A stretch of DNA of 43,048 nucleotides, taken from the NCBI RefSeq assembly GCF_902705855.1, contig NZ_CACSIJ010000016.1, forward strand, positions 98,391-141,438, written 5' to 3'. Source of the DNA: Zhongshania aliphaticivorans. Lineage in GTDB: Bacteria > Pseudomonadota > Gammaproteobacteria > Pseudomonadales > Spongiibacteraceae. Positions 32,684-41,853 of the stretch are shown here, one piece after another. Within the stretch, counting starts at the first letter, position 1. The number at the start of each line of letters is the position of its first letter. The translations under genes and the position numbers were made by a program. A model generated the notes under the pieces. That model worked only from the letters and a program-made list of their open reading frames with translations. It was not told the DNA's origin and did no database searches.

Positions 32684-34855
32684 ATGGACGTATCTTATAT
32701 TCTTGATGATCTCAATGACGCACAGCGCGACGCAGTTACCGCTGACAGCACCGGCACGCTAGTACTGGCGGGGGCCGGCAGTGGCAAAACCCGAGTTTTA
32801 GTACACCGCATAGCATGGAAGATAAAGGTCGAAGGCCTGTCTACCTACAGCATTCTGGCGGTGACCTTTACCAATAAGGCCGCCCGCGAAATGCGCGGCC
32901 GGATTGAAGCCTTGCTAGATGGCAACCTAAACCACGGTATGTGGGTGGGCACCTTTCACGGCTTAGCCCACCGCTTGCTAAAAGCCCACGCTCGCGAAGC
33001 CGGTCTGCCCGACAATTTTCAAATTCTGGACAGCGACGATCAACTGCGCCAGCTCAAGCGTATTCATCGCGAATTAGAATTGGACGACAGCCGCTGGCCA
33101 CCGCGCCAATCCCAGTATTTTATTAACGGCCACAAAGATGAGGGCCGGCGCTCAGCACATATCGACGACTTTGGCGGCGATCACCATCTAACCACCATGC
33201 TTAAAGTTTACCGTCGTTACGAAGAAGTCTGTCGCCAGCAAGGGGTTATTGATTTCGCTGAGCTCTTACTGCGCGCTCTAGAGCTGTGGCGCGACAATGC
33301 CGCCATTCTTGATCACTACCAACAGCGCTTTAAACATGTACTGGTCGACGAGTTTCAAGATACCAATGCGGTCCAATACGCGTGGCTACGTTTGCTGACC
33401 AACAAAGGCATGGCGATGACCGCCGTCGGCGACGATGACCAGTCCATCTACGGCTGGCGCGGTGCGCGCATTGAGAACATTCAGCAGTTCTCCAAAGACA
33501 TTCCAAATACCCAAGTCGTACGCCTAGAGCAAAATTACCGCTCCACCGGCACTATTCTTAAAGCTGCTAATGCGCTGATTGCCAATAACAGCCAACGAAT
33601 GGGCAAAGAACTTTGGACAAAGGGCGAAGACGGCGACAAGATCGCGCTGTTTGCCGCTTTTAACGAACAAGACGAAGCGCGCTTTGTTACTGATCGAATT
33701 GATGAGCTGCTCCGTGACGATTATCGCCGCAGCGACATCGGCGTGCTGTATCGCAGCAATGCCCAGTCTCGTGTACTTGAAGAATATTTAATTCGCGCCG
33801 GCGTGCCCTACCGTATTTATGGCGGCCAACGCTTTTATGATCGCTTAGAAATCAAGAATGCCTTAGCCTATTTGCGCATTATTGCGCTGCGCGACGACGA
33901 CACTGCCATCGAACGTGTCATCAATACCCCTACCCGCGGTATTGGCAATCGCACGGTAGAAATACTGCGGGAATATGCTCGCGAACATCAAACATCTTTG
34001 TGGCGCGCTGCCGTCGCCATTATTGAAAATGGCTTGCTACCGGCTAGAGCGGGCAATGCTTTGCGCGGGTTTTTGTCACTCATCGAAGATCTTGCGACGC
34101 AGTGCCAAGATGTACCTCTAGATGAGCAGGTAAGTATCGCCATTGATAAGTCTGGCTTAATCGCCTTTCACGAAAAAGAAAAGGGTGAAAAGGCCCAAGC
34201 CCGAGTCGAGAACTTACAAGAATTAATCACCGCTGCGCGTGGTTATAGTTCAGAAGATGAAGAAGCCGAGCCCTTACGCGCATTCTTAGACCAAGCGGCG
34301 CTAGACGCCGGTGATCAACAAGCTGATGAACATGAAGACAGCGTGCAGCTTATGACATTGCACTCGGCCAAGGGTTTAGAGTTTCCAGCAGTATTTATTG
34401 TCGGCGTTGAAGAAAACCTCTTCCCCCATAAAATGTCGATGGAAGACCCTGAGCGCTTAGAAGAAGAACGCCGCTTGGCTTACGTTGGCATTACCCGCGC
34501 CGAACAAAAATTATATTTAAGCTACGCAGAGTCTCGCCGCCTGCACGGGCAGGAAAGCTTTAATAGCTTGTCACGCTTTGTTAGAGAAATTCCAAACGAG
34601 CTGATTGATGAAGTGCGAATTAACAATACCGTCACTCGGCCCAGCAGCTACGCACCAAGCACCACTAGCGCTCAGCAAGCTGCGGCGGCATCTATCGGCT
34701 TTGGTTTGGGGCAAAGAGTTTTGCACAGTATTTTTGGCGCCGGCGTAGTGCTTAGCTTCGAAGGCCAAGGTGCTAGTGCGCGAGTACAGGTCAATTTCGA
34801 AGACGAAGGCAGCAAGTGGCTAGTGCTGCAATACGCGAATTTGCAGCTATTGTAA
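32684..34855 (+). CDS. uvrD: DNA helicase II UvrD
   Basis: This 723-residue SF1 helicase takes part in nucleotide excision and mismatch repair and in removing RecA from DNA. The N-terminus 'MDVSYILDDLNDAQRDAV' matches E. coli UvrD residue by residue in pattern. Walker A is 'LAGAGSGKTR', motif II 'VDEFQDTN', motif III 'GDDDQSIYGWRGA', motif IV 'LEQNYRST' and motif VI 'LAYVGITRAEQKL'. The C-terminal Tudor-like segment ('GLGQRVLHSIFGAGVV') is present, which separates UvrD from Rep. Length is normal. Confidence 0.96.
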   Translation: MDVSYILDDLNDAQRDAVTADSTGTLVLAGAGSGKTRVLVHRIAWKIKVEGLSTYSILAVTFTNKAAREMRGRIEALLDGNLNHGMWVGTFHGLAHRLLKAHAREAGLPDNFQILDSDDQLRQLKRIHRELELDDSRWPPRQSQYFINGHKDEGRRSAHIDDFGGDHHLTTMLKVYRRYEEVCRQQGVIDFAELLLRALELWRDNAAILDHYQQRFKHVLVDEFQDTNAVQYAWLRLLTNKGMAMTAVGDDDQSIYGWRGARIENIQQFSKDIPNTQVVRLEQNYRSTGTILKAANALIANNSQRMGKELWTKGEDGDKIALFAAFNEQDEARFVTDRIDELLRDDYRRSDIGVLYRSNAQSRVLEEYLIRAGVPYRIYGGQRFYDRLEIKNALAYLRIIALRDDDTAIERVINTPTRGIGNRTVEILREYAREHQTSLWRAAVAIIENGLLPARAGNALRGFLSLIEDLATQCQDVPLDEQVSIAIDKSGLIAFHEKEKGEKAQARVENLQELITAARGYSSEDEEAEPLRAFLDQAALDAGDQQADEHEDSVQLMTLHSAKGLEFPAVFIVGVEENLFPHKMSMEDPERLEEERRLAYVGITRAEQKLYLSYAESRRLHGQESFNSLSRFVREIPNELIDEVRINNTVTRPSSYAPSTTSAQQAAAASIGFGLGQRVLHSIFGAGVVLSFEGQGASARVQVNFEDEGSKWLVLQYANLQLL

Positions 34856-34871
34856 GACAGGAATAATAACA

Positions 34872-36008
34872 ATGAATCAGGCTACCAAAGCCAATTATTC
34901 GCCGCTAATTATCTTGGCTTTACTGGCAGCATTAGTTGCCATGAGCTGGCTATACGTGGGCGAACGCAGCAAAGATCACAGCGCCCAACGCCAAGAAAGT
35001 AGCACCAGCGGGCAACAAGTTTTTCACTGGAAGTTAGTGACTACGTGGCCCAAAAACTTTCCAGGGCTCGGCACCGCCCCAGAAAAATTTGCCGCCATGG
35101 TGAATAAAATGAGCCAAGGCCGCTTACTCATAAAAGTATACGGTGCCGGCGAATTAGTGCCCGCGATGGGCGTTTTTGATGCCGTCTCTACCGGCAGCGC
35201 CGAAGCTGGCCATGGCGCCGCGTACTACTGGAAAGGGAAATTATCGTCTTCCATCTTTTTCACTGCGGTTCCTTTTGGCATGACCGCACAGGAAATGAAC
35301 GGCTGGCTATATCATGGCGGCGGCTTAGAGTTATGGCGCGAAGCCTACGCACCCTTCAATTTAATTCCCATGGCGGGCGGCAATACCGGCGTGCAAATGG
35401 CCGGCTGGTTTAATAAAGAAATTAATTCCGTGGCAGATGTAAAAGGCTTAAAAATGCGCATCCCCGGTTCCGGCGGCGAAGTCTGGAATCGCCTTGGCGG
35501 CACATCGGTAACGCTGCCCGGCGGTGAGCTTTACACCTCACTCCAAACCGGCGTTATTGACGCAACTGAATGGGTTGCTCCCTATAACGACCTCGCTTTT
35601 GGTTTTCATGAAGTCGCAAAATATTACTACTATCCGGGCTGGCATGAGCCGGGCTCTACGCTAGAACTCATCATTAATAAATCAGCGTTTGAAGCGTTGC
35701 CAGAAGATCTTAAAGCGATTGTAGAAACCGCCGCACGCTACGCCAATGCAGATATGCTCGACGAATACACCGCACGCAATAATGCTGCACTACGTGAATT
35801 GGTTGACGTTCATCATGTAGATCTGCGCAAGCTACCCGACGACGTTATTCGCGAGCTTCACAAAGCATCTGACGATTATTTGAAAGAACTCGCCAATAGT
35901 GACCCATTTACAAACAAGGTGTATACCAGCTGGAAAAACTTTATGGATGGCGCCAAGGAATACCATCATATTTCTGAGCAGTCATATATCAATGCGCGGG
36001 ATTTGTAA
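34872..36008 (+). CDS. dctP: TRAP transporter substrate-binding protein, DctP family
   Basis: The 378-residue periplasmic binding protein has an N-terminal hydrophobic segment ('LIILALLAALVAMSWLY', about residues 12-28) that could be an anchor or uncleaved signal. The body begins 'HWKLVTTWPKNFPGLGTAPE' and contains 'LKMRIPGSGGEVWNRLGG' and 'GVIDATEWVAPYNDLAFG', typical of TakP-like alpha-keto acid or organic-acid binding proteins. It starts 16 bp after uvrD, so it may be transcribed with it. The permeases DctM/DctQ that fit it lie 1.7 kb downstream on the opposite strand, an unusual split. Confidence 0.9.
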   Translation: MNQATKANYSPLIILALLAALVAMSWLYVGERSKDHSAQRQESSTSGQQVFHWKLVTTWPKNFPGLGTAPEKFAAMVNKMSQGRLLIKVYGAGELVPAMGVFDAVSTGSAEAGHGAAYYWKGKLSSSIFFTAVPFGMTAQEMNGWLYHGGGLELWREAYAPFNLIPMAGGNTGVQMAGWFNKEINSVADVKGLKMRIPGSGGEVWNRLGGTSVTLPGGELYTSLQTGVIDATEWVAPYNDLAFGFHEVAKYYYYPGWHEPGSTLELIINKSAFEALPEDLKAIVETAARYANADMLDEYTARNNAALRELVDVHHVDLRKLPDDVIRELHKASDDYLKELANSDPFTNKVYTSWKNFMDGAKEYHHISEQSYINARDL

Positions 36009-36019
36009 GGATAGATTTA

Positions 36020-36077
36020 TTTATTAAAAACACTCTGCTATTTAAGAGATTCGTTTATGACAAGACTCTTAAATAGC
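36020..36077 (-). terminator. Long-stem terminator between dctP and the convergent SDR gene
   Basis: GCTATTTAAGAG (36037-36048) pairs perfectly with CTCTTAAATAGC (36066-36077) over a 17-base loop. On the minus strand AGAGTGTTTTTAATAAA follows, giving a T-tract for the SDR gene that ends at 36096. The plus-strand tail is not T-rich, so dctP termination there is less certain. Confidence 0.65.
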
Positions 36078-36095
36078 AAAGCCTAATTCCTAGAC

Positions 36096-36950
36096 TCACG
36101 CCAGTTTTAAATATTCTTCACTGATTTTCCACAGTCTTGCCGCAGCGTCATCATCTTTCGCCCAGGGCTTCACTCGTTTGATCTTGCTGTCTGAAAAATA
36201 CTCGCCCGTAATATTTTCGACACTTGGCGATGTAGCAACATAGATAGAGGTTTTTGCCCCCTTCGCAGGGCTGCGGAAAAACGGCTTCAGTAGCAAGCCA
36301 ACAATTTTCCCAATCACGGCATGATCTTGGTGGCCTAATCCCGTACTGACCGCGCCGGGGTGGACACAGTTAACGGTGACACCCGTGCCTTGTAACTGTT
36401 TTGCCAGCTGCCGTGTCCACAAAATATTGCACAACTTTGAATGCCCGTAAACTTGGAAGGTTTTATAGGGCGTTGACTCATATTCAAGGTCGTCAAACTG
36501 CACGCCTTTCACAAAACTATAAGCCGCCGATGCAACACTCACAATGCGAGCCGGTGCGCTTTGCACTAGACGCTCGCGCAGTAATTCGGTCATCAAAAAA
36601 TACGCAAGATGATTTACTGCAAAGGTTTCTTCAATACCGTCGCGGCTGAGCTTGCGATGGGTATTCACCACCCCCGCATTATTCATGAGTAAATGTAGCG
36701 GCTTGCCCGTTTCTAGAAATTGCTGAGCTATACGGTGAATATCTGCCTGACAGCCCAAGTCACCAAGTAAGAGGGTGATCTTGCAGTCAGGAGATTGGCT
36801 AGTGATTTCCGCCAACACAGCCTCACCTTTTTGGGCATTGCGGCACACAATAAAAAGTTCTGCGCCTTGCTCGGCAAGGGCCAAAGCAGTTTCTCTGCCG
36901 ATTCCGCTGGTGGCCCCAGTGATGAGACAGACTTTGTTAAGCATCGACAT
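36096..36950 (-). CDS. Retinol-dehydrogenase-like SDR
   Basis: The 284-residue NAD(P)-dependent oxidoreductase has 'LITGATSGIGRETALALAEQ' at about residues 9-28, 'NNAGVVN', the catalytic serine in 'IVSVASAAY' and the YxxxK pair in 'YGHSKLCNILW'. It resembles the RDH/WWOX-like branch acting on hydrophobic alcohols or aldehydes. The substrate is unknown. It lies alone between a TRAP binding-protein gene and a MITE-like element, so no operon partner suggests its job. Confidence 0.85.
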   Translation of the reverse strand: MSMLNKVCLITGATSGIGRETALALAEQGAELFIVCRNAQKGEAVLAEITSQSPDCKITLLLGDLGCQADIHRIAQQFLETGKPLHLLMNNAGVVNTHRKLSRDGIEETFAVNHLAYFLMTELLRERLVQSAPARIVSVASAAYSFVKGVQFDDLEYESTPYKTFQVYGHSKLCNILWTRQLAKQLQGTGVTVNCVHPGAVSTGLGHQDHAVIGKIVGLLLKPFFRSPAKGAKTSIYVATSPSVENITGEYFSDSKIKRVKPWAKDDDAAARLWKISEEYLKLA

Positions 36951-36984
36951 TGTTATTCTCCATTATTGTCGTTAGCTATTAGAA

Positions 36985-37158
36985 CCTGTTCACGCTAATT
37001 TGATGTGACTAAAAGAGCGCCAATCAAGGCGCGAGGAATGTAGTTTGATCATTCCAAATGAGAGAAGAGCAACGACGAGTAGTGCTTTTTAATCACAACC
37101 CGGAGGGCTGGAGACAAAAATGTCTCCAGCAGTCGCAATCCAATTAGTGTGAACAAGG
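36985..37158. mobile_element. MITE-like element with imperfect terminal inverted repeats and inner hairpins
   Basis: CCTGTTCACGCTAATTTG (36985-37002) is matched in inverted form by CAATTAGTGTGAACAAGG (37141-37158), with one-base differences. Inside, TGTGACTAAAAG and CTTTTTAATCACA form a second inverted pair, and a perfect 10-bp stem GCTGGAGACA/TGTCTCCAGC with an AAAA loop lies at 37107-37130. The 174-bp unit has no ORF and folds as a branched structure. Similar intergenic repeats occur in marine gammaproteobacteria (from memory). Target duplication was not clear. The 266-bp gap holds nothing else. Confidence 0.65.
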
Positions 37159-37216
37159 CCCCTAGTCTGGGCTGTTTCTCGGTGCTTTTACATCGTCTTT
37201 CTGTAGCAGGCTTAAC

Positions 37217-37606
37217 TCAATCAACAATGCGAGTACGGCCATTGCCGTCAATCGCCACAAAGACAAACTCACCTTCAGTCACTTTGGCAGGTTCATCTTG
37301 ATGTATGCTGGTTATCCACACTTCGACACGAACGCGAATAGAGCTGCGGCCCACGTCTAATATTTCAGTATAACAACTCACCACCGCGCCAACGCGAACC
37401 GGCGTCATAAATGCCATTGCATCAACAGCAACCGTTGCAACTCGACCACCTGCTCGGCGCGATGCGGTAACACTGCCGGCCAAATCCATTTGCGACATTA
37501 ACCAGCCGCCGAAAATATCACCACTGGGGTTGGTGTCGGCTGGCATTGCAACCGTTTGTAAGGCGAGCGTGCCTGTCGGTTTGGGCGTGTCGTCTATGTC
37601 ACGCAT
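37217..37606 (-). CDS. Acyl-CoA thioesterase, YciA type
   Basis: The 129-residue hotdog-fold protein has the YciA/ACOT signature 'LALQTVAMPADTNPSGDIFG', then 'GGWLMSQMDLAG', 'AVDAMAFMTPVRVGAVV' and 'EGEFVFVAID'. It cleaves acyl-CoA to free acid and CoA, with short- to medium-chain substrates in related enzymes. The Asn-Pro-x-Gly-Asp stretch holds the likely catalytic Asp. It starts 81 bp after the DctM stop and may be in the same transcript. It lies next to the mobile element. Confidence 0.9.
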   Translation of the reverse strand: MRDIDDTPKPTGTLALQTVAMPADTNPSGDIFGGWLMSQMDLAGSVTASRRAGGRVATVAVDAMAFMTPVRVGAVVSCYTEILDVGRSSIRVRVEVWITSIHQDEPAKVTEGEFVFVAIDGNGRTRIVD

Positions 37607-37687
37607 AATTAGTATTCTCTTGGTAGAAAGTGGTAAAGACGCACAGTAAACGTGTGCCCACAGGAATTGTCAATGTAGGACTTATCA

Positions 37688-39061
37688 TTATTGACCTCGG
37701 ACAAAAGATGGTAACCACGTCGCTAATGACGGCCATATTGCTAGCAAGGTTAGCATGAGCAATTGCAGTGCAATATACGGCGCAACGCCGCGATAAATAT
37801 CGGCGGTAGTGACCGATGGCGGTGCAACACCACGCAAATAAAACAGCGCAAAGCCAAAAGGCGGTGTTAAGAATGAGGTCTGTAAATTAAGCGCAATCAT
37901 AATTCCCAGCCAAATGGGATCTACGCCCATCGCCAATAATATTGGACCGACAATCGGTACCACCACAAAAGTGATTTCAATAAAATCGAGAATAAAACCA
38001 AGAAAAAATATCACCAGCATGACTATCAAGGTTGCGGTAATCACACCACCTGGAAGTTGCGCAAAAAAGTGCTGAATTAAATCGTCACCGCCAAATCCGC
38101 GAAACACCAAAGAAAATACCGCGGCGCCAATTAAAATCATAAAGACCATGCTGGTCACTTTTAGGGTTTCTCTCGCCACCTCACCCATTCGCGCAACGCC
38201 GAGCTGCCCCTTGGCCAAGGCCATAAGTGCGGCGCCAAGTGCGCCGACGCCAGCGGCTTCAGTTGGTGTGGCGGCCCCCAGTAAAATAGAACCCAATACA
38301 GTAAGAATTAATACAACCGGCGGAAGTAAACCTTTTAACAAAGCACTTATCGGCGGCGGATCGAGGTCTGTTGCGGCTGGCGCTCGTTCGGGCTGTCTCA
38401 TTGCAACAAAGCCCATATAAAGTAAGTAAAGACCAACTAGCATCAGACCAGGCACCAGCGCGCCAATAAACAAATCGCCCACCGACAAGGTTTTAGGGCT
38501 AAACACACCTAAATCTAATTGCGCCTGTTGATAAGCACTAGACAGGGTATCACCCAATAAAACCAATGCGATGGAGGGGGGAATGATTTGTCCCAAGGTG
38601 CCGGTAGCACAGATGGTGCCGGTCGCTAAACTCGGGTCATATCCGCGCTTTAACATGGTTGGCAGCGACATCAAGCCCATAGTGACGACCGTCGCGCCAA
38701 CAATACCAGTGCTTGCCGCTAGCAACATACCAACCAAGATCACTGAAAATCCTAAGCCACCGCGACGACGGCCAAATAGCGCAGCCATATTGCTGAGTAA
38801 GTCTTCCGCTAGGCGGCTCTTTTCCAGTAACACCCCCATTAGCACAAACAGCGGGACGGCTATCAGCGTGACATTAGTGATGGTGCCGTATAAGCGTCCC
38901 GCCAGAGAAGATAAAAACGAGGCATCAAAATGGCCGATACTAATGCCAATACCCGCAAACAACATGGCGGTGCCCGCAAGGCTAAAGGCCACGGGATAAC
39001 CTAGCATTAACACTAGGCAAATCACCAAAAACATAAGCAGAGGTAAAAGCTCAATCAGCAC
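37688..39061 (-). CDS. dctM: TRAP transporter large permease, DctM
   Basis: The 457-residue inner-membrane protein has about 12 hydrophobic segments and carries out substrate transport driven by sodium or protons. The family features 'GYPVAFSLAGTAMLFAG', 'AVPLFVLMGVLLEKSRL' and 'FGALFY'-like C-terminal segments ('FLTPPFGFALFYLRG') are all present. It starts with GTG at 39061 and overlaps the DctQ gene by 11 bp. The substrate-binding partner is probably the dctP gene at 34872, on the opposite strand. Confidence 0.93.
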   Translation of the reverse strand: MLIELLPLLMFLVICLVLMLGYPVAFSLAGTAMLFAGIGISIGHFDASFLSSLAGRLYGTITNVTLIAVPLFVLMGVLLEKSRLAEDLLSNMAALFGRRRGGLGFSVILVGMLLAASTGIVGATVVTMGLMSLPTMLKRGYDPSLATGTICATGTLGQIIPPSIALVLLGDTLSSAYQQAQLDLGVFSPKTLSVGDLFIGALVPGLMLVGLYLLYMGFVAMRQPERAPAATDLDPPPISALLKGLLPPVVLILTVLGSILLGAATPTEAAGVGALGAALMALAKGQLGVARMGEVARETLKVTSMVFMILIGAAVFSLVFRGFGGDDLIQHFFAQLPGGVITATLIVMLVIFFLGFILDFIEITFVVVPIVGPILLAMGVDPIWLGIMIALNLQTSFLTPPFGFALFYLRGVAPPSVTTADIYRGVAPYIALQLLMLTLLAIWPSLATWLPSFVRGQ

Positions 39062-39569
39062 GCGTTTCAGCCTCCGTACCGACCAAGATCATAGTATTTC
39101 GCAGTAATTCAGCCACGCCCTGTAAAGCGAGATTTATCGCCATCAGCGGCAGCAACGATTTAAGAAGATAAACAAAAGGCAAACCGCCGGGCTCAACCGA
39201 AGCCTCACGTATCAGCCATGCGTTTGCAGTAAAATCCCAGCTCGTAATCAGAATCAAACCACAGAGAGGTAACAAAAAGACGATGCTGCCAATACTGTCG
39301 ACCCAGGCCTTTATCCGTGGCGAAAAGCGATGATAGAAGATATCCACCCGTACATGGCCACCGTGCTTTAAGGTGTACGCTGCCCCAAGCATAAAGACTG
39401 TGCCGTGCAAATACGTGACCGACTCTTGTAAAGCAGTCATTCCCTGCCCAAAACCGTAACGCATAATGACAACCGCTGCGGTACCGAGCATCATTAAGGG
39501 AATTAACCACGCAAGCAGACGTCCAAGTCGCTCAGTAAACTCATCTATTAAATAAACACACTGCTTCAC
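39051..39569 (-). CDS. dctQ: TRAP transporter small permease, DctQ
   Basis: The 172-residue protein has four predicted membrane helices and the DctQ-type segment 'LQESVTYLHGTVFMLGAAYT', then 'GGHVRVDIFYHRFSPR'. It scaffolds the large permease in the TRAP complex. It starts with GTG at 39569 after a GGGA site. The gene overlaps dctM. A small inverted-repeat element with an ATATT duplication lies directly upstream (39596-39744), so its promoter may be within or beyond that insertion. Confidence 0.9.
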   Translation of the reverse strand: MKQCVYLIDEFTERLGRLLAWLIPLMMLGTAAVVIMRYGFGQGMTALQESVTYLHGTVFMLGAAYTLKHGGHVRVDIFYHRFSPRIKAWVDSIGSIVFLLPLCGLILITSWDFTANAWLIREASVEPGGLPFVYLLKSLLPLMAINLALQGVAELLRNTMILVGTEAETRAD

Positions 39570-39600
39570 TATTCGGGTATCCCTAAATTAGCTGCATATT

Positions 39601-39739
39601 GAGACCTTTGCACGAGCCGGAATTTTGTTCTCTGGCAAGGAAAAAGCACACGAAATGAGGGAATTTATAATCATAAATGACCGATTGAGTACGATTTTGT
39701 CGCCGGCAGAGGATAAAATAACCATTGTGCAAAGGTCTC
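39601..39739. mobile_element. 139-bp MITE with 13-bp perfect terminal inverted repeats and ATATT target duplication
   Basis: GAGACCTTTGCAC (39601-39613) is repeated inverted as GTGCAAAGGTCTC at 39727-39739. Both ends are flanked by ATATT (39596-39600 and 39740-39744). The inverted repeat is like those of IS5-type elements (from memory). The core has no transposase, so it is a non-autonomous derivative or a solo relic. It lies between dctQ and the divergent 39782 gene. Confidence 0.75.
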
Positions 39740-39781
39740 ATATTATAGCTATTCTGCGGGCTCAGATGCCAAGGAGACACC

Positions 39782-40429
39782 ATGCGTACTATTATTATTC
39801 TTACTCTGCTCGGCTTTGCCTGTAGCTTACATGCCGGCAGCACACAGACAGATCTTGTTGCGCGGTATGCAATGGGCAAAGAAACCATTGTACTCAGCTA
39901 TCGCGACGATCAACACATCCGCGTAGATCGCGGCCAGCTTGGCTATTCTATTATCAACGGCGAGCAAGCCATTGCCGTGCTCCAGCAAGGCGGCGCCCGC
40001 GTCGTCATGAACGTTGACGAAATGGGCGGCATTCTCAACAACGCCCAAAACGGACAGCAGCTGACTATACCCGACTCCAGCGCGGTAAGCCTAACGCCTA
40101 CCGGCCAGTTCAGTGACGTTGCCGGTATAAAGGGCCGAGTTTACACCGCTAGCGATGGCCGCGCGAAATACCTAACCGTGCTCACCGACCGAGCCGATGT
40201 GGTCAAAGCCAGTGACGGCCTGCGCCAATTCTTCCGTCGTTTTGCCAGCTCAATGAAAAACGAGCGCGGCAACAAGCTGCTGGCGCTGGAAAATGCCTTC
40301 AATGAGCAAAAAGACAGCGGTGTATTACAGGTCGAAGGCGGGTTTAAATTAATTAGCATTGGCCAGCAAGCACGGCCCGACAACTTTTACATACCGCCAC
40401 CAATCGGCATTCAATTTCCCAATCAGTAA
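39782..40429 (+). CDS. Secreted protein of unknown function
   Basis: The 215-residue protein has a signal peptide ending 'SLHAGSTQ'. The body has many beta-strand-like segments ('IVLSYRDDQHIRVDRGQLGY', 'RVVMNVDEMGGILNN') and a proline-rich end. It looks like the DUF4412-type group of periplasmic proteins, but the match is weak. It begins 38 bp after the end of the ATATT duplication, in the gap shared with dctQ, so the insertion may have changed its promoter. A small hairpin (40451-40470) follows. Confidence 0.55.
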   Translation: MRTIIILTLLGFACSLHAGSTQTDLVARYAMGKETIVLSYRDDQHIRVDRGQLGYSIINGEQAIAVLQQGGARVVMNVDEMGGILNNAQNGQQLTIPDSSAVSLTPTGQFSDVAGIKGRVYTASDGRAKYLTVLTDRADVVKASDGLRQFFRRFASSMKNERGNKLLALENAFNEQKDSGVLQVEGGFKLISIGQQARPDNFYIPPPIGIQFPNQ

Positions 40430-40450
40430 GCACTCCACCTACTTGTTACC

Positions 40451-40470
40451 CACGGCAGATCCTTGCCGTG
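40451..40470. repeat. Small hairpin after the secreted protein gene
   Basis: CACGGCA (40451-40457) pairs with TGCCGTG (40464-40470) around GATCCT. No T-tract follows, so terminator activity is doubtful. It is the only structure seen in the 109-bp gap before 40539. Confidence 0.4.
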
Positions 40471-40538
40471 CGGTAGCCGAGTAAAATCGGTATCATTGCC
40501 CACCAATACATCTAATCTCCGTAACAACGCAAATACCT

Positions 40539-41042
40539 ATGACAGATGAAGCGCTCTTTCCCGACCAGGAAACCCTGCTGGAATTATATGCCGGCACCCA
40601 CCCTGTAAATAATCAGCCCATTTTTGAGAAGGTGCTTGCCACACCGCTGCAAAACGAAGGCGATTATCGCCTGCTGAAGTCGCCGCTATTTGTGCGCGGC
40701 GTGGCAGCCCTAGACAGCATAAATCTCAATCCGGACTCCCGCGGCCGCTTTATCGTCGTAGAGCGCGGCGGCAATCTATGTATTCGGGTGTTTTTCCGCG
40801 AGCCCAATGAGGCCTTAGAAATGCAGCTCACCGCAGAAATTGAAAAGCTGTCTGGCCACTTAGATATTAAAACCGAGCGCGCCTTGGTCTACAGCATTCA
40901 TTTTGGCGTAGGATTCAGCGCCATCGAACAACTGATGGGCAAATGGATAAACGGCGACAAGGCCAGTTGGATTTACGGCAATGTCTACGATGCCGATAGC
41001 GGCGAGCCTCTTAATTGGTGGCAAGCATTGCTGCAAGCCTGA
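40539..41042 (+). CDS. Soluble protein of unknown function upstream of yaaA
   Basis: The 167-residue protein has no signal peptide and no membrane segment. Recognisable features are only compositional: an acidic N-terminus ('[17 protein letters not shown]'), a beta-rich middle ('[19 protein letters not shown]') and a Trp-rich end ('[14 protein letters not shown]'). No family was recognised. It ends 11 bp before the yaaA start, so the two are probably one operon and could share a peroxide or stress context. Confidence 0.6.
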   Translation: MTDEALFPDQETLLELYAGTHPVNNQPIFEKVLATPLQNEGDYRLLKSPLFVRGVAALDSINLNPDSRGRFIVVERGGNLCIRVFFREPNEALEMQLTAEIEKLSGHLDIKTERALVYSIHFGVGFSAIEQLMGKWINGDKASWIYGNVYDADSGEPLNWWQALLQA

Positions 41043-41053
41043 TAGGAAACCAC

Positions 41054-41830
41054 ATGTTACTTGTTATATCTCCAGCCAAAACGCTGGATTTTGAAACCCC
41101 ATCCCACACCGAGCAATTCACCCAAGGCGACTTTTTGCCACGTTCGCAAAAGCTGATCTCGCAATTGCAAAAGCTCAACCCCGACGATATTTCTGCGCTG
41201 ATGAAAATCAGCCCTAAACTCGGCGAATTAAATCACCAACGGTTTATGAATTGGTCGCGGCCATTTACGCCAGACAATGCCAAGGTGGCGGCGCTAGCCT
41301 TTCGCGGCGACGTATATACTGGCTTAGATGCCGACAGCTTCAGCGAGGATGATTTTGAATTCGCACAGCAACATTTGCGTATTCTTTCTGGGCTTTATGG
41401 CCTGCTTAGGCCCTTAGATTTAATTCAGCCCTACCGACTGGAAATGGGCACCCGTTTTGAAAACAAAGACGGCAAGAATTTATATGAGTTTTGGGACAAC
41501 AAAATAAGCCAGGCCCTGAATAAGCAGCTCACAGCAATCAACTCTCAAGTGCTAGTAAATCTCGCTTCCAATGAATACTTTAGCGCGGTTAAACCCAAAA
41601 CCCTCAAGGCTGAAATTATTACGCCAGTATTCAAAGATTTAAAAAACGGCAAATATAAAATCATCAGTTTCTATGCGAAAAAAGCGAGAGGCTTAATGGC
41701 GGCTTATATTATCAAGCAGCGTCTAACAGATGTTGAGCAACTTAAATCCTTCAATAGTGAGGGTTATTACTTTAGCGCCGAACAATCAACTGCGCGGGAA
41801 TGGGTGTTTTTAAGAGACGCGCCGGTATAG
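41054..41830 (+). CDS. yaaA: Peroxide stress protein YaaA
   Basis: The 258-residue protein starts at the ATG at 41054, chosen because it gives the conserved start '[16 protein letters not shown]' and has an AGGA site. Further family segments are '[12 protein letters not shown]', '[22 protein letters not shown]', shortened here, and '[14 protein letters not shown]'. E. coli YaaA lowers free iron and protects DNA against peroxide; its fold binds DNA. It is 11 bp after an unknown gene and convergent with the EVE-domain gene. Confidence 0.95.
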   Translation: MLLVISPAKTLDFETPSHTEQFTQGDFLPRSQKLISQLQKLNPDDISALMKISPKLGELNHQRFMNWSRPFTPDNAKVAALAFRGDVYTGLDADSFSEDDFEFAQQHLRILSGLYGLLRPLDLIQPYRLEMGTRFENKDGKNLYEFWDNKISQALNKQLTAINSQVLVNLASNEYFSAVKPKTLKAEIITPVFKDLKNGKYKIISFYAKKARGLMAAYIIKQRLTDVEQLKSFNSEGYYFSAEQSTAREWVFLRDAPV

Positions 41831-41853
41831 ACCTGCGCGATAATTGCTAGCAC

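Noticed and set aside
32684-34855. Calling the SF1 helicase rep
   Set aside because: The N-terminus and the C-terminal Tudor-like segment match UvrD and not Rep.
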